Positions 17,975-27,273 of a stretch of 41,035 nucleotides of DNA are shown here, piece after piece (position 1 is the first letter of the stretch; each line of letters starts with the position of its first letter). The stretch spans positions 1 through 41,035 of the forward strand of contig JAFGII010000053.1 of assembly GCA_016929695.1 (NCBI GenBank), read 5' to 3'. Below the pieces are notes generated by a model. It ran no database searches. It saw only the letters and a list, made by a program, of their open reading frames with translations, and was not told the DNA's origin. A program made the position numbers and the translations under genes. The stretch comes from Ignavibacteria bacterium (GTDB lineage: Bacteria > Bacteroidota > Ignavibacteria > Tepidaquicellales > Tepidaquicellaceae).

Positions 17975-20611
17975 ATGTTTTATATCAAACAAATGGCTAA
18001 ATCAAAAACCCCCGTTCGCAGAACATCTAAAAAAACTAAACAGGGTTTTCTTCAAAATGAAAATCTTGGACTGTTAAGTTCCGAGAATTACAAATCATGG
18101 CTTCTAATGATAGGTATTATCATTTTTGCCCTTCTACTGTTTTTCAACAAGGGAATTTTCGGAGGAAAAATTTTCTCGTCACCGGATAATATGTCTCCGC
18201 TGAGCAGTGCTCCATTTCTTCAAAAAGCAACATCTGATATTATTTATCCGCTCTGGACACCTTATGTATTTTCCGGCATGCCGTCCTACGGCTCTCTAAT
18301 GGCGGGACTTCCGAGAGATTTATCTAGCCCAATTATTACACATAATGCCTTATCAATACATAAATTCTTAACAACACCTTTTGATAGTTGGATTAGTATA
18401 CTTAATCCGATGATAAACGGAAACATGTTCTTCATGACCATTCCTTTTTATTTTATTTTCGGGATATCATTGTTTTTTTATATCAGATATAAATTTAAAA
18501 ATAATTTAATTGCTATTTTTGCCGGATTAACAGGAGTTTTTGCAACAGGCATAATCCAGTTGATTATTGTAGGACATCACACAAAAATGTTTGTATTTTC
18601 TTTCTTTCCACTTGCATTATTATTTATTGATAAACTGATTGAAGAAGAAGGAAATAATAATTTTAAGAGATTAATATACTTTGCTTTATTAACCATAGTG
18701 TTGCAACTGCAGATAAATTTCAATCACGTACAGATGCTTTTTTATTCATTTATGTTTATTGGGATTTATCTTCTTTTCGTTTTCATTTACAAACTTGTTA
18801 AAAAGTTAAACTTAAAAAAAATAATTGTATCATACATTCTGATTATTATTGCACTCGGATTTTCTTTCCTGATGAATCTCGACCCGATTCTATCAGTTAT
18901 GGAATATAAAAATTATTCTATGAGAGGTCAGTCAAGTATCGAAGCAACATCAGACCCTTTAAAATCTGACGAAAAACCTCTAAGTTATGAATATGCGACT
19001 AATTGGTCTTTCTCGCCTGGTGAAGTAATGACTTTTATTATACCTTATTATTACGGATTCGGAAATGTCGAAGTCAACGGAGAAAGAAATAATCTCTACT
19101 GGGGACAAATGCCATTCACTGATTCACCCGTATATTTTGGAGTTATTACGTTTGTACTTGCAATAATCGGAATTGTCATGAATTTCAGGCGAAATGCCTT
19201 CGTTATGTCTCTGACGTTTATTGTTTTTCTCTTTTTACTGCTTTCCTTCGGAAGAACATTTCCGCTGCTTTATAATTTTTTCTATAATAATGTCCCCTAT
19301 TTCAGCAGTTTCAGAGCACCGGTAATGATTCATTATTATCTTGACCTTGCGTTTACGATTCTTGCCTGTTTCGGTCTGAAATCCGTTATTGACACTGTTA
19401 AAGATACAGGAAGGCAAAAACTCCTGAAATACACATCTTATGCTATTGCAGGTTTCGGAATAATAATGCTATTCGGAGCAATAGCGGGATGTGAAAATTC
19501 ATATACGAATTCCGTTGCAACCGGTCCCATTAAAGAAAAACTTTTGTCACAGGGGGCAACGCCTCAGCAGATTTCGCAGTATGCAAAACAACTTGCATCT
19601 CTCGCTTACAAAAATGTTATTCAGGATATGCTTCTACATTCCATATTAATACTGATAACAATCAGCATAGTAATTTTGATGCTGAAAAAAACAATAGGAA
19701 AATACTGGGGGCTTATATTTATTATTATCATCGCTACTTTCGATATAGTTAATATAAGTTCAAAAACACTTCACTGGGACGATAAAGATGCACAGTCATC
19801 TTATTTCAAAGAAACGGATTATACTAAATGGATATTAAACAGGGAACCTGACACATACCAGTTCAGGATTGCGGAAATGAACAACGGAAGACTGACTACA
19901 TCGAATCTCCTTGCATACTTTAATCTTCATCTTTTTAACGGATATCACGGCGCAAAATTAAGAATCTATCAGGACGCAATTGATGTTGCAGGAGGTGAAA
20001 ATCCATTCCTGCTGGGTTTGGCAAACGTTAAATATATTTTAAATAATAAACCTATTATCGATACTAATTCCTACACGGAAGTATATAAAGGTTCAATGCT
20101 GATTTATGAAAATAAATTCTTTATGCCAAGAGCATATTTCGTTGATGAATTACAGGTTCAAAAGGGATTGGTCATATTAAAAAATATAAAAACCACTTCG
20201 TTCAATCCGAGACAGGTTGCATATATCGAAGAAGAATTAAAACAACAAATTTCAAAACCTGATTCAACCGTAGAAGCGAAACTAATTAAAGGCAACATTC
20301 ATAAACTTGAATATGAAGTAAATGCATCCGGCAATAATTTTCTTGTAATTACGGAGACTTATTATCGGGCAGGATGGAAGGCATACATTGACGGAAACGA
20401 AACCGAAATATATAAAACGAATTATCTTTTCAGAGGAATTGTTGTTCCCCCGGGAAAACACAAAGTTGAAATGATATTTCATTCGGATATATACGAAACA
20501 GGTAAAAATATAAGTTTAATATCAAACATTTTCATATCGTTTGTTCTTATTGCGGGTATCGTAGGATATTATATAAAAAGAAATAAAAGCAGTATTCAGG
20601 ACGAAAAATGA
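17975..20611 (+). CDS. YfhO-family multispan membrane protein
   Basis: The 878-residue product has a basic cytoplasmic N-terminus (KSKTPVRRTSKKTK), then a membrane span near 47-63 and about a dozen further hydrophobic segments up to about residue 590, and a last span near 842-862. The first external loop has the family pattern DNMSPLSSAPFLQ ... YPLWTPYVFSGMPSYG. A C-terminal extracytoplasmic domain (about 600-835) contains the characteristic YYRAGWKAYIDG and VVPPGKHKVEMIF strands. YfhO proteins are GT-C-like; a Bacillus member adds sugars to lipoteichoic acid, most others are unassigned. The start may be the ATG at 17975 or at 17993. Its stop overlaps the next start by four bases (ATGA). Confidence 0.88.
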   Translation: MFYIKQMAKSKTPVRRTSKKTKQGFLQNENLGLLSSENYKSWLLMIGIIIFALLLFFNKGIFGGKIFSSPDNMSPLSSAPFLQKATSDIIYPLWTPYVFSGMPSYGSLMAGLPRDLSSPIITHNALSIHKFLTTPFDSWISILNPMINGNMFFMTIPFYFIFGISLFFYIRYKFKNNLIAIFAGLTGVFATGIIQLIIVGHHTKMFVFSFFPLALLFIDKLIEEEGNNNFKRLIYFALLTIVLQLQINFNHVQMLFYSFMFIGIYLLFVFIYKLVKKLNLKKIIVSYILIIIALGFSFLMNLDPILSVMEYKNYSMRGQSSIEATSDPLKSDEKPLSYEYATNWSFSPGEVMTFIIPYYYGFGNVEVNGERNNLYWGQMPFTDSPVYFGVITFVLAIIGIVMNFRRNAFVMSLTFIVFLFLLLSFGRTFPLLYNFFYNNVPYFSSFRAPVMIHYYLDLAFTILACFGLKSVIDTVKDTGRQKLLKYTSYAIAGFGIIMLFGAIAGCENSYTNSVATGPIKEKLLSQGATPQQISQYAKQLASLAYKNVIQDMLLHSILILITISIVILMLKKTIGKYWGLIFIIIIATFDIVNISSKTLHWDDKDAQSSYFKETDYTKWILNREPDTYQFRIAEMNNGRLTTSNLLAYFNLHLFNGYHGAKLRIYQDAIDVAGGENPFLLGLANVKYILNNKPIIDTNSYTEVYKGSMLIYENKFFMPRAYFVDELQVQKGLVILKNIKTTSFNPRQVAYIEEELKQQISKPDSTVEAKLIKGNIHKLEYEVNASGNNFLVITETYYRAGWKAYIDGNETEIYKTNYLFRGIVVPPGKHKVEMIFHSDIYETGKNISLISNIFISFVLIAGIVGYYIKRNKSSIQDEK

Positions 20612-22119
20612 TTAAAAAACTCTTAATAGCGAACAGAGGTGAAATAGCTGTACGGATAATTACAACGGCAAAAGAAATGGGTATAAAAACAGTAACAGTA
20701 TATTCTGATTTTGACCGTTATTCACTTTATACTAAACTTGCGGATGAGGCATTTTATGTTGGTGAATCACCCGCATCGCAGAGTTATCTGCTTGCCGACA
20801 GGATAATTGAATCGGCAAAGAAATCGGGTGCGGATGCAATACATCCAGGATACGGATTTCTTTCCGAAAGAAGTATGTTTGCAAAATTGTGTATTGATAA
20901 CGAAATTAAATTTATTGGTCCTTCCGCGGAAGCAATTGAAAACCTCGGCAGCAAAACAAAAGCCAAACAACTTGCAGTAAAAAATGACGTCCCTGTTGTT
21001 GCGGGAACCGAAAAAGCAATTAAAGAAATTAACGAAGCAAAAGAGATTGCGAAGAAAATCGGATATCCTATTATGATAAAAGCATCGGCAGGAGGAGGAG
21101 GCAAGGGTATGCGCGTTGTGAAATCCGAATCAGAACTGGAAAGTTCCCTGCGGATGGCACAGAATGAAGCACGTTCTTCTTTCGGGGACGACAGTGTTTT
21201 CATAGAAAAATATGTTGACTCACCAAGACACATCGAATTCCAGATACTTGTTGACGAATACGGAAATGCCGTTCACCTCGGTGAAAGGGAATGTTCGATG
21301 CAGAGACGCCATCAGAAAATTATTGAAGAAACTCCTTCGGTAATTGTGGATGATGATTTAAGAAGAAGAATGGGCGAGGCGGCGAAGAGAATTGCCCTTG
21401 CATCAGGTTATACAAATGCAGGCACTGTTGAATTTATGGTGGACAATGAAAAAAAATTCTATTTCCTTGAGGTTAATACAAGACTGCAGGTTGAACACCC
21501 TATTACCGAAATGCGAACAGGACTTGACCTTGTAAAAGAACAGTTGAAAATAGCATCGGGTGAAAAATTATCCGTAACACAGGATGATGTAAAATTTAAA
21601 GGATATGCAATTGAATGCAGAATTTGTGCCGAAGATCCGGACAACAATTTTCTGCCCTCAACGGGAAAAATCGAATATATGAGCCGTGTACTCGGAAATG
21701 GAATGAGAGAAGATACAGGAATCGAACAAGGAAATGAAATTTCTATTTATTATGATTCGATGATTTCTAAACTCATTTCATACGGTCCCGACAGGGAAAC
21801 CGCTGTTGATAAAATGAGAAGAGTACTTAAGGATTATAAAATTTCAGGCGTAAAAACAAATATTAATTTCCTGCTTCAATTAATGAACTGTGATGAATAT
21901 ATAAAAGGTGAATACAATACTCAATTTGTCGAAAAAACATTTTTACCGAGATTAAGTAAATTGAAAATTCAAGTTGATTTATCAGATGAAATTGCGCTAA
22001 TGCTATCTACTGTTATATACAAGGAATCCCTTTCTGCTGAACAGAATAAAATCCAGTCAAAAGCAAAGGAAATAGTTAAAAGCAGCTGGACAAAACAAAG
22101 AATACAAATTTTTAGATGA
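20608..22119 (+). CDS. Biotin carboxylase subunit of an acyl-CoA carboxylase
   Basis: The 503-residue enzyme uses ATP and bicarbonate to carboxylate protein-bound biotin. It begins with the classic KKLLIANRGEIAVRI, has the ATP-grasp lysine K158 and glycine loop GGGGKGM (162-168), RHIEFQILVDEYGN (207-220), and the catalytic stretch EVNTRLQVEHP with E288, N290 and R292. Length (about 500) fits AccC or PccA-type single-domain subunits. The start overlaps the YfhO stop, and its own stop overlaps the carrier-protein start by ATGA. The carboxyltransferase subunit is not in the window, so whether the acceptor is acetyl-, propionyl- or another CoA cannot be decided; the separate short carrier argues for a propionyl/methylmalonyl-type or dual-use system. 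Confidence 0.93.
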   Translation: MIKKLLIANRGEIAVRIITTAKEMGIKTVTVYSDFDRYSLYTKLADEAFYVGESPASQSYLLADRIIESAKKSGADAIHPGYGFLSERSMFAKLCIDNEIKFIGPSAEAIENLGSKTKAKQLAVKNDVPVVAGTEKAIKEINEAKEIAKKIGYPIMIKASAGGGGKGMRVVKSESELESSLRMAQNEARSSFGDDSVFIEKYVDSPRHIEFQILVDEYGNAVHLGERECSMQRRHQKIIEETPSVIVDDDLRRRMGEAAKRIALASGYTNAGTVEFMVDNEKKFYFLEVNTRLQVEHPITEMRTGLDLVKEQLKIASGEKLSVTQDDVKFKGYAIECRICAEDPDNNFLPSTGKIEYMSRVLGNGMREDTGIEQGNEISIYYDSMISKLISYGPDRETAVDKMRRVLKDYKISGVKTNINFLLQLMNCDEYIKGEYNTQFVEKTFLPRLSKLKIQVDLSDEIALMLSTVIYKESLSAEQNKIQSKAKEIVKSSWTKQRIQIFR

Positions 22120-22646
22120 AAAAATATTATATTAATCTCAATAACGAAGCGGAACAAAAACTTCTGACGCTGATAAGTCATAACACAGTCTCTTATAATG
22201 ACAGTGAATTTGAATATGAATATAAATTCATTGCACCGACTATTATGACTTTAAGAATTAACAACAATAATTATATTATTAAAACGGAAATAGATATTGA
22301 TACAGAAGTAAAAAGTATCGGTTTTATTGCGGAACTAAACGGGAACACTTATAAAATTATCTGTAAAAGTGAACTTGATTTGCTGCTGGAGAAGTTTTCA
22401 AAAACGAAAACCGATAAAGGATTCAAGAAAGATGTTGTATCACCTATGCCGGGTTCTATTGTCAAGGTTAATGTTAAAGAGGGTGACAGAATTAAGAAGG
22501 GACAGGTGTTACTGGTTCTCGAAGCGATGAAAATGGAAAATGAATTAAAAGCTACGAAGGATTGTATAGTGACTAAAGTTCTGGCTGAGGAGAAAAAACC
22601 CGTTGATAAAGGACAAATACTCCTGAAACTTGAACCTGTAGAATAG
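22116..22646 (+). CDS. Biotin carboxyl carrier protein
   Basis: This 176-residue carrier has a C-terminal biotinyl domain (about 105-176) opening with VVSPMPGSIVKVNVKEGD and containing EAMKM with K139 as the biotinylation site. The N-terminal 100 residues form a poorly conserved segment, similar to carriers of propionyl-CoA-type carboxylases rather than the Ala/Pro-rich linker of E. coli AccB. It is translationally coupled to the biotin carboxylase through an ATGA overlap, so the two make the carboxylase half-complex. Confidence 0.92.
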   Translation: MKKYYINLNNEAEQKLLTLISHNTVSYNDSEFEYEYKFIAPTIMTLRINNNNYIIKTEIDIDTEVKSIGFIAELNGNTYKIICKSELDLLLEKFSKTKTDKGFKKDVVSPMPGSIVKVNVKEGDRIKKGQVLLVLEAMKMENELKATKDCIVTKVLAEEKKPVDKGQILLKLEPVE

Positions 22647-22669
22647 AAAACATTCAATATTTTCATATA

Positions 22670-23623
22670 ATGATACAATTTATAGGGTCAATATTTGCAG
22701 CTGTAATACCAATTTTTATTTATCTGCTGATAATCTGGTGGCTTGACAGAAACGAACGGGAACCATTTGGTTTTTTATTTCTTAATTTTTTCTGGGGAGC
22801 AACAGGGGCAATTTTTCTTGCAATTATCGGAAGTATAATTTTCCAGATTTCTCTCTCATCTTTTATTATTGCTGTTTCTGACAACAATCCCGAAGAACTT
22901 ATAAGTATATCCGGGGCAGTAATAACAGCACCGGTAGTCGAAGAATTTACAAAAGGAATTTTTCTTCTTATGATGGCAATGAGCAGAAAATTTGACGGAG
23001 TTGTTGACGGGGTCGTTTACGGAGGTGCTATAGGGCTTGGCTTCGGTATGACGGAAAATTTCTTATATTTCATTGCTGAACAGGAAAACTGGATTGCCAT
23101 TGTTATTGTAAGAACTTTGTTTTCGGCAATACTGCATACTCTTGCACAGGCTACTTTCGGGGCTTTCGTGGGTTTTGCAAAATTCAAGTCAGCGGGGTTT
23201 AAACTATTTATGATTCCTCTTGGATATTTTTTCGCTGTGTTAATTCATTTCTTCTGGAATTTAACAGTTAGTTTTGACGGGACAGCATTTTTCGGATTCA
23301 TATTCGTTTTCTTTTATGCCATTGGTCTGATAATTGTTTTTCAGATAGCACTTTATCACGAACAGAAAATAATTACGAGGGAACTTGCCGAAGAATTACA
23401 GTTCGGCATTATACCGCGTGAACATCTCAGTTTCCTTCCTTACGTTTCAAGAAGGAAATCAAAAGTTTGGCTCCCTGTGAATTTTCAGAAGAAAAGATAT
23501 ATAGATTATACCATAACTCTTGCTCTCAGGAAAGACCAGTTAAGAAAAATCGGTCAGCGGAATATTACTTATGAACGTGAAATAGAAGCTCTGAGAAATA
23601 ACATCAGAGCATTGTTCGGTTAA
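22670..23623 (+). CDS. PrsW-family intramembrane metalloprotease
   Basis: The 317-residue protein has about seven or eight membrane spans up to residue 230 and a basic cytoplasmic C-terminal tail. PrsW/CPBP-like catalytic motifs are all present: APVVEEFTKG (E91, E92, K95), GFGMTENFLY (E129, N130), LHTLAQATFG (H156) and LIHFFWN (H193). In Bacillus, PrsW cuts an anti-sigma factor at the membrane; other members have unknown targets. The gene starts 24 bases after the carrier protein and is probably in the same operon. No sigma/anti-sigma pair is near, so its substrate is not evident here. Confidence 0.88.
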   Translation: MIQFIGSIFAAVIPIFIYLLIIWWLDRNEREPFGFLFLNFFWGATGAIFLAIIGSIIFQISLSSFIIAVSDNNPEELISISGAVITAPVVEEFTKGIFLLMMAMSRKFDGVVDGVVYGGAIGLGFGMTENFLYFIAEQENWIAIVIVRTLFSAILHTLAQATFGAFVGFAKFKSAGFKLFMIPLGYFFAVLIHFFWNLTVSFDGTAFFGFIFVFFYAIGLIIVFQIALYHEQKIITRELAEELQFGIIPREHLSFLPYVSRRKSKVWLPVNFQKKRYIDYTITLALRKDQLRKIGQRNITYEREIEALRNNIRALFG

Positions 23624-23678
23624 TTTATTTTTTTCGTTAAATCATAGAAAATTAAAATATCTTAGTCTTTTAGATTTC

Positions 23679-23727
23679 CAAAAAAGAAAACTCTGAAATT
23701 CTTTATTTTAAAATTTCTTCTTTTTTG
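23679..23727 (+). terminator. Weak hairpin, possible terminator
   Basis: CAAAAAAGAA (23679-23688) and TTCTTTTTTG (23718-23727) are perfect reverse complements 29 bases apart, and flanking TTTC/GAAA nearly extends the stem. It is AU-rich and lacks a following T-run, so termination of the PrsW transcript here is only a suggestion. Confidence 0.3.
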
Positions 23728-23879
23728 AAATATTATTTAGAAATTTCTCCGAATTATACCAAAGTGTAATTTTGTATATCATTTCCTTAAAACATAAAAA
23801 ATGCCTTTTTTACGTGTTTATATATAAATAAATTGGAAATTATATTAATTAAATATAAAACCGGAAAAACATTTTAAAC

Positions 23880-25436
23880 TTGAGCCTGACTGACAAAGTA
23901 ATAAAAAATACACTTTACTATTTTATTTCGCAAATAACAGCAGTTGTTTTTCCGCTTCTTTTGACTCCGTTCATCATAAATAAAATTGGTCAGACAGAAT
24001 TCGGAATCTACGCACTAGTTTTGGGTTTTACCGGTTCCTTTGGTCTTCTGGATTTGAGTCTCTCCTCTTCTTATATCAAATTCATTTCCGAGTATTATAA
24101 TAAAAAAAAGTATAAAGAACTTAATAGTACTGTAAATACGGGATTCCTTTTTTATTTTTTCTTTTCACTTATTATATGCCTTATAGGTTACTTTTTCACG
24201 GATTTACTTCTTACTCTAATTAATATTCCCCCGGAGCTTTATAATGCAAGCAGAAATTCTTTTTATATCGCATTAATAATTTTTTTTGTTAATAATCTGT
24301 TCATAGTCTATTCATCTGTGTTAATAAGTATACAGAAAATGTATATCACATCATTGATGAATACTATTGTTAATTTTCTTAATTTTGCTGTTGTTATTAT
24401 TTTACTTATTTTGGGCTTTAGAGTTGAAGGACTTCTTATAAGTCAGTTGATTGCGGCAATTGTAAATTCGGTCGTCATATTTATTGCTACAAGGAAATCT
24501 GTACCGGAAATAAATCTAAAATTTAATTATTTCAGTTCCAAATCTTTAAAAGAAATGAGTCTGTTTGGATTGCAGATGCAAATATCAAAACTCGCCACTT
24601 TTGCATCGGAAAAATTTGATGAAATATTACTCGGTATATATTCGACTCTAAACAGCGTCACTTTTTTCAACTTGGGAGGAAGAATTTTAAGATTTGCCAA
24701 ATTTTTACCTACCCAGTTAATCGTTCAGACAGCACCGATAGCATCTGAATTTAATGCTAAGGAAGAATCTGATAAAATTCGAACCTTATTCGGAGATACC
24801 TCAAAATATTTAACGGTCATATCTGTTCCAATCTATTTTTTTTCATTTGTCTTCTCAGATATAATTATTAAGGCATGGCTTGGAAACGGTTTCGAAATGG
24901 CTTCATTGATAATAAAAATACTTGCTGTCAGTCAGTTATATAATTTAATTTTCTCGGCTCCGGGAAATTCAATCACTCCTAACATAGGAATTCCAAAATT
25001 TCAGATGCATGAGGGAATAATGCATCTAATATTAAATGTTATAATTAGTTATATCTTGATAAGAAATTACGGAGTTTTAGGTGCTGCTTATGGTAATATG
25101 ATAGCCACAATTTTCTCTTCTACATATATCTTTACAGTTTCTTCCAGATTGTTCGGATTTAAAAAGTTTTTTCTATTGACAAAAGTTTTTATGATTCCGT
25201 TTTTCTCCGGATTAATTATGATTTTAATAATTTATTTTTTATATAATTACTTTCTGGCTGATTTATTTATATCTAGTAAAAGAATAAGTTTAATCTTTTC
25301 ACTTATGTTATCTGTTATTTTATTCTCGGTTTTTTACGGAATTAGTATTCATTATACAAACTATTTAAATGAAAGGGACAAAATAATTTTAGCAAAGATA
25401 TTTAATAAATTATTCTTTATCTTAAAAAAGAAATGA
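23880..25436 (+). CDS. Wzx-type oligosaccharide flippase
   Basis: The 518-residue protein has about 14 hydrophobic segments spread along the chain and the typical MOP/polysaccharide-exporter opening (YYFISQITAVVFPLLLTPFI, then GQTEFGIYALVLGF). These proteins move lipid-linked oligosaccharides across the inner membrane. The start is the TTG at 23880; no ATG precedes the first span, and the next Met is far inside. It begins the glycan block after a 256-base AT-rich gap that probably carries the promoter. Its stop overlaps the next start by ATGA. Confidence 0.9.
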   Translation: MSLTDKVIKNTLYYFISQITAVVFPLLLTPFIINKIGQTEFGIYALVLGFTGSFGLLDLSLSSSYIKFISEYYNKKKYKELNSTVNTGFLFYFFFSLIICLIGYFFTDLLLTLINIPPELYNASRNSFYIALIIFFVNNLFIVYSSVLISIQKMYITSLMNTIVNFLNFAVVIILLILGFRVEGLLISQLIAAIVNSVVIFIATRKSVPEINLKFNYFSSKSLKEMSLFGLQMQISKLATFASEKFDEILLGIYSTLNSVTFFNLGGRILRFAKFLPTQLIVQTAPIASEFNAKEESDKIRTLFGDTSKYLTVISVPIYFFSFVFSDIIIKAWLGNGFEMASLIIKILAVSQLYNLIFSAPGNSITPNIGIPKFQMHEGIMHLILNVIISYILIRNYGVLGAAYGNMIATIFSSTYIFTVSSRLFGFKKFFLLTKVFMIPFFSGLIMILIIYFLYNYFLADLFISSKRISLIFSLMLSVILFSVFYGISIHYTNYLNERDKIILAKIFNKLFFILKKK

Positions 25437-26203
25437 TTAATATCGGAGTGATTACATATAATAGAATTGCAATGTTAAAACTATGCCTTGCTTCTATTAT
25501 TGAAACTACAAGGGATATTGAAAAAGTAATTTATGTATGGGATAATTTCTCCTCTGACGGAAGCAGAGAATATCTAAAGAGAATGTCTTATCAATTCGAA
25601 TTTATTAAACCGGTTTTATCTGGTGAAAATATAGGAAACAATGCCAAAGGAAAAGTAATTGATATGATGAACTCTGATTTCAGAATTTGTCTTGATGATG
25701 ATATTATTCAGTTTCCGGAAAATTGGGTTCGGAAAATGATAAATGCTTTTAAAGTGGAGCCTTTATTGGGATATCTTGCTCTGGATGTTATTCAGAATGA
25801 ATATACTGACGGGGCTAAACCGGTTGATGCAATTTATAAAGATGTAGTATATGATGACGGAACAGTTATTCAGTATGGTCCAACTGGCGGATGGTGTTTC
25901 ATGATTCCCGCTGAAGTTTATAAGAAAGTAGGAAAATTGAGGCAGATGAAAAATTATGTGTTTTTTGGTGAGGACGGAGACTATACAATGCGTTGTAAGG
26001 CTCAGGGATTTAAATACGGAATTTTGAAAGATGTCAAATGTTTTCACGCAACCGGTCCATACTATAATAAAGAATACAAGGATATTTATGATAAAAAAAT
26101 GAAAGACTGGGAGAAATCGAAGACCGTAATAGATTTTCATATTTTTAAGAGAAAGTTTGTCAAGATCTACCATAAACTCAGAAATAAATTATATGATAAT
26201 TAA
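25433..26203 (+). CDS. Family 2 glycosyltransferase
   Basis: This 256-residue GT-A enzyme has IGVITYNR at the N-terminus, the metal-binding DDD at 88-90 (CLDDDIIQFP), an acceptor loop YGPTGGWCFMIP and the acidic motif GEDGDYTMR near 180-188. No membrane spans are seen, so it should act at the cytoplasmic face on a growing lipid-linked glycan. It is coupled to the flippase by ATGA and overlaps the next gene by 11 bases. Sugar specificity cannot be read from sequence. It is the most divergent of the four GT2 genes in this block. Confidence 0.85.
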   Translation: MINIGVITYNRIAMLKLCLASIIETTRDIEKVIYVWDNFSSDGSREYLKRMSYQFEFIKPVLSGENIGNNAKGKVIDMMNSDFRICLDDDIIQFPENWVRKMINAFKVEPLLGYLALDVIQNEYTDGAKPVDAIYKDVVYDDGTVIQYGPTGGWCFMIPAEVYKKVGKLRQMKNYVFFGEDGDYTMRCKAQGFKYGILKDVKCFHATGPYYNKEYKDIYDKKMKDWEKSKTVIDFHIFKRKFVKIYHKLRNKLYDN

Positions 26204-27272
26204 TATAATCATACCAGTTATTGCTGTTTCAGGAGGTATGCGTGTAATTTTTAGAATTGCAGAGTTATTGATTAATAAAAATAATGATGTTCTATTATAT
26301 ACTCCTTTGATTCCTTTTAACTCTTACAGAACCGAGTTTAATTATTTGCATTTCAAATTCAGAATCAGGAATTCAGTGAAAAATGTATTAAAAATAAATA
26401 AGATACCCGATAAATTAAAGTATTCAAACATAAAAATAAAAAGTGTCCCGTTAATATCTGATGTTTTTATAAGAGATGCAGATGCAGTTATTGCAACATC
26501 AATGCCGTCTGCCCATCCTGTTCATCGTTTAAATAATTCGAAAGGAGTAAAATTTTATTTTATTCAGGATCACGAGATATGGAAATGCAGTCTGAGGCAA
26601 GCCCAAGATTCTTATCAATTGCCTTTTAATAGAATTGTAGTTTCCAAATACTTAAAAGAACTTCTGCAGACAAAATATAATTCCGAATCCGTTGAAATAA
26701 TGCCTTCTGTAGATTACAGTATTTTTAAAAATGAAAATAAAGTTTTCAATAATCCGTTAAAGATTTTATTTATGGATCATGAACTTGAGAATAAAAATGC
26801 CGAAGTTTCTATCTACACTGCAGTCAGGATTCATAAAAAATACCCTGATATTGAATTCAGGGCATTCGGAACTTCAAAATTCAGAGAATATCCTGACTTT
26901 ATCCAGTATTATGAAAATATTAAAGATAAGGAAATTGTTGAACTTTATTCAACATCTGATATATTTCTTTTTTCAAGTAAGTATGAAGGTTTCGGACTTA
27001 CACCAGCTGAGGCTATGGCTTGCAAGTGTGCGGTTGTAGGAAACGCTGTTGCCGGATTCCCCGAATATGCAATTGAAAATGAAACAGCAATTTTTGCAGA
27101 TCCCAGTGATAAAGATGGTTTATATAAAGGGGTGGAAAAATTAATAGCGAATCCTGAATTGCTGAAAAAAATTTCTATAAACGGATTTGAATATGTGAGA
27201 AAAAAATTAAACTGGGAAAAATCTCTTGACTTATTCGAAAATTTTCTTTTAAAGAGAATTAAGGAGAAATAA
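26193..27272 (+). CDS. Family 4 (GT-B) glycosyltransferase
   Basis: I choose the ATG at 26193 rather than the upstream TTG at 26157, since it directly opens the first Rossmann strand (MIINIIIPVIAVSGGMRVIF) with the glycine-rich GGMR acceptor loop; this leaves an 11-base overlap with the previous gene. The 359-residue product has the GT4 C-terminal nucleotide-sugar site: SSKYEGFGLTPAEAMACKCAVVG, with the two glutamates of the EGFGLTPAEA motif. The last 40 residues form the usual returning helix. It retains anomeric configuration by family rule. Role within the glycan is unknown. Confidence 0.87.
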   Translation: MIINIIIPVIAVSGGMRVIFRIAELLINKNNDVLLYTPLIPFNSYRTEFNYLHFKFRIRNSVKNVLKINKIPDKLKYSNIKIKSVPLISDVFIRDADAVIATSMPSAHPVHRLNNSKGVKFYFIQDHEIWKCSLRQAQDSYQLPFNRIVVSKYLKELLQTKYNSESVEIMPSVDYSIFKNENKVFNNPLKILFMDHELENKNAEVSIYTAVRIHKKYPDIEFRAFGTSKFREYPDFIQYYENIKDKEIVELYSTSDIFLFSSKYEGFGLTPAEAMACKCAVVGNAVAGFPEYAIENETAIFADPSDKDGLYKGVEKLIANPELLKKISINGFEYVRKKLNWEKSLDLFENFLLKRIKEK

Positions 27273-27273
27273 T

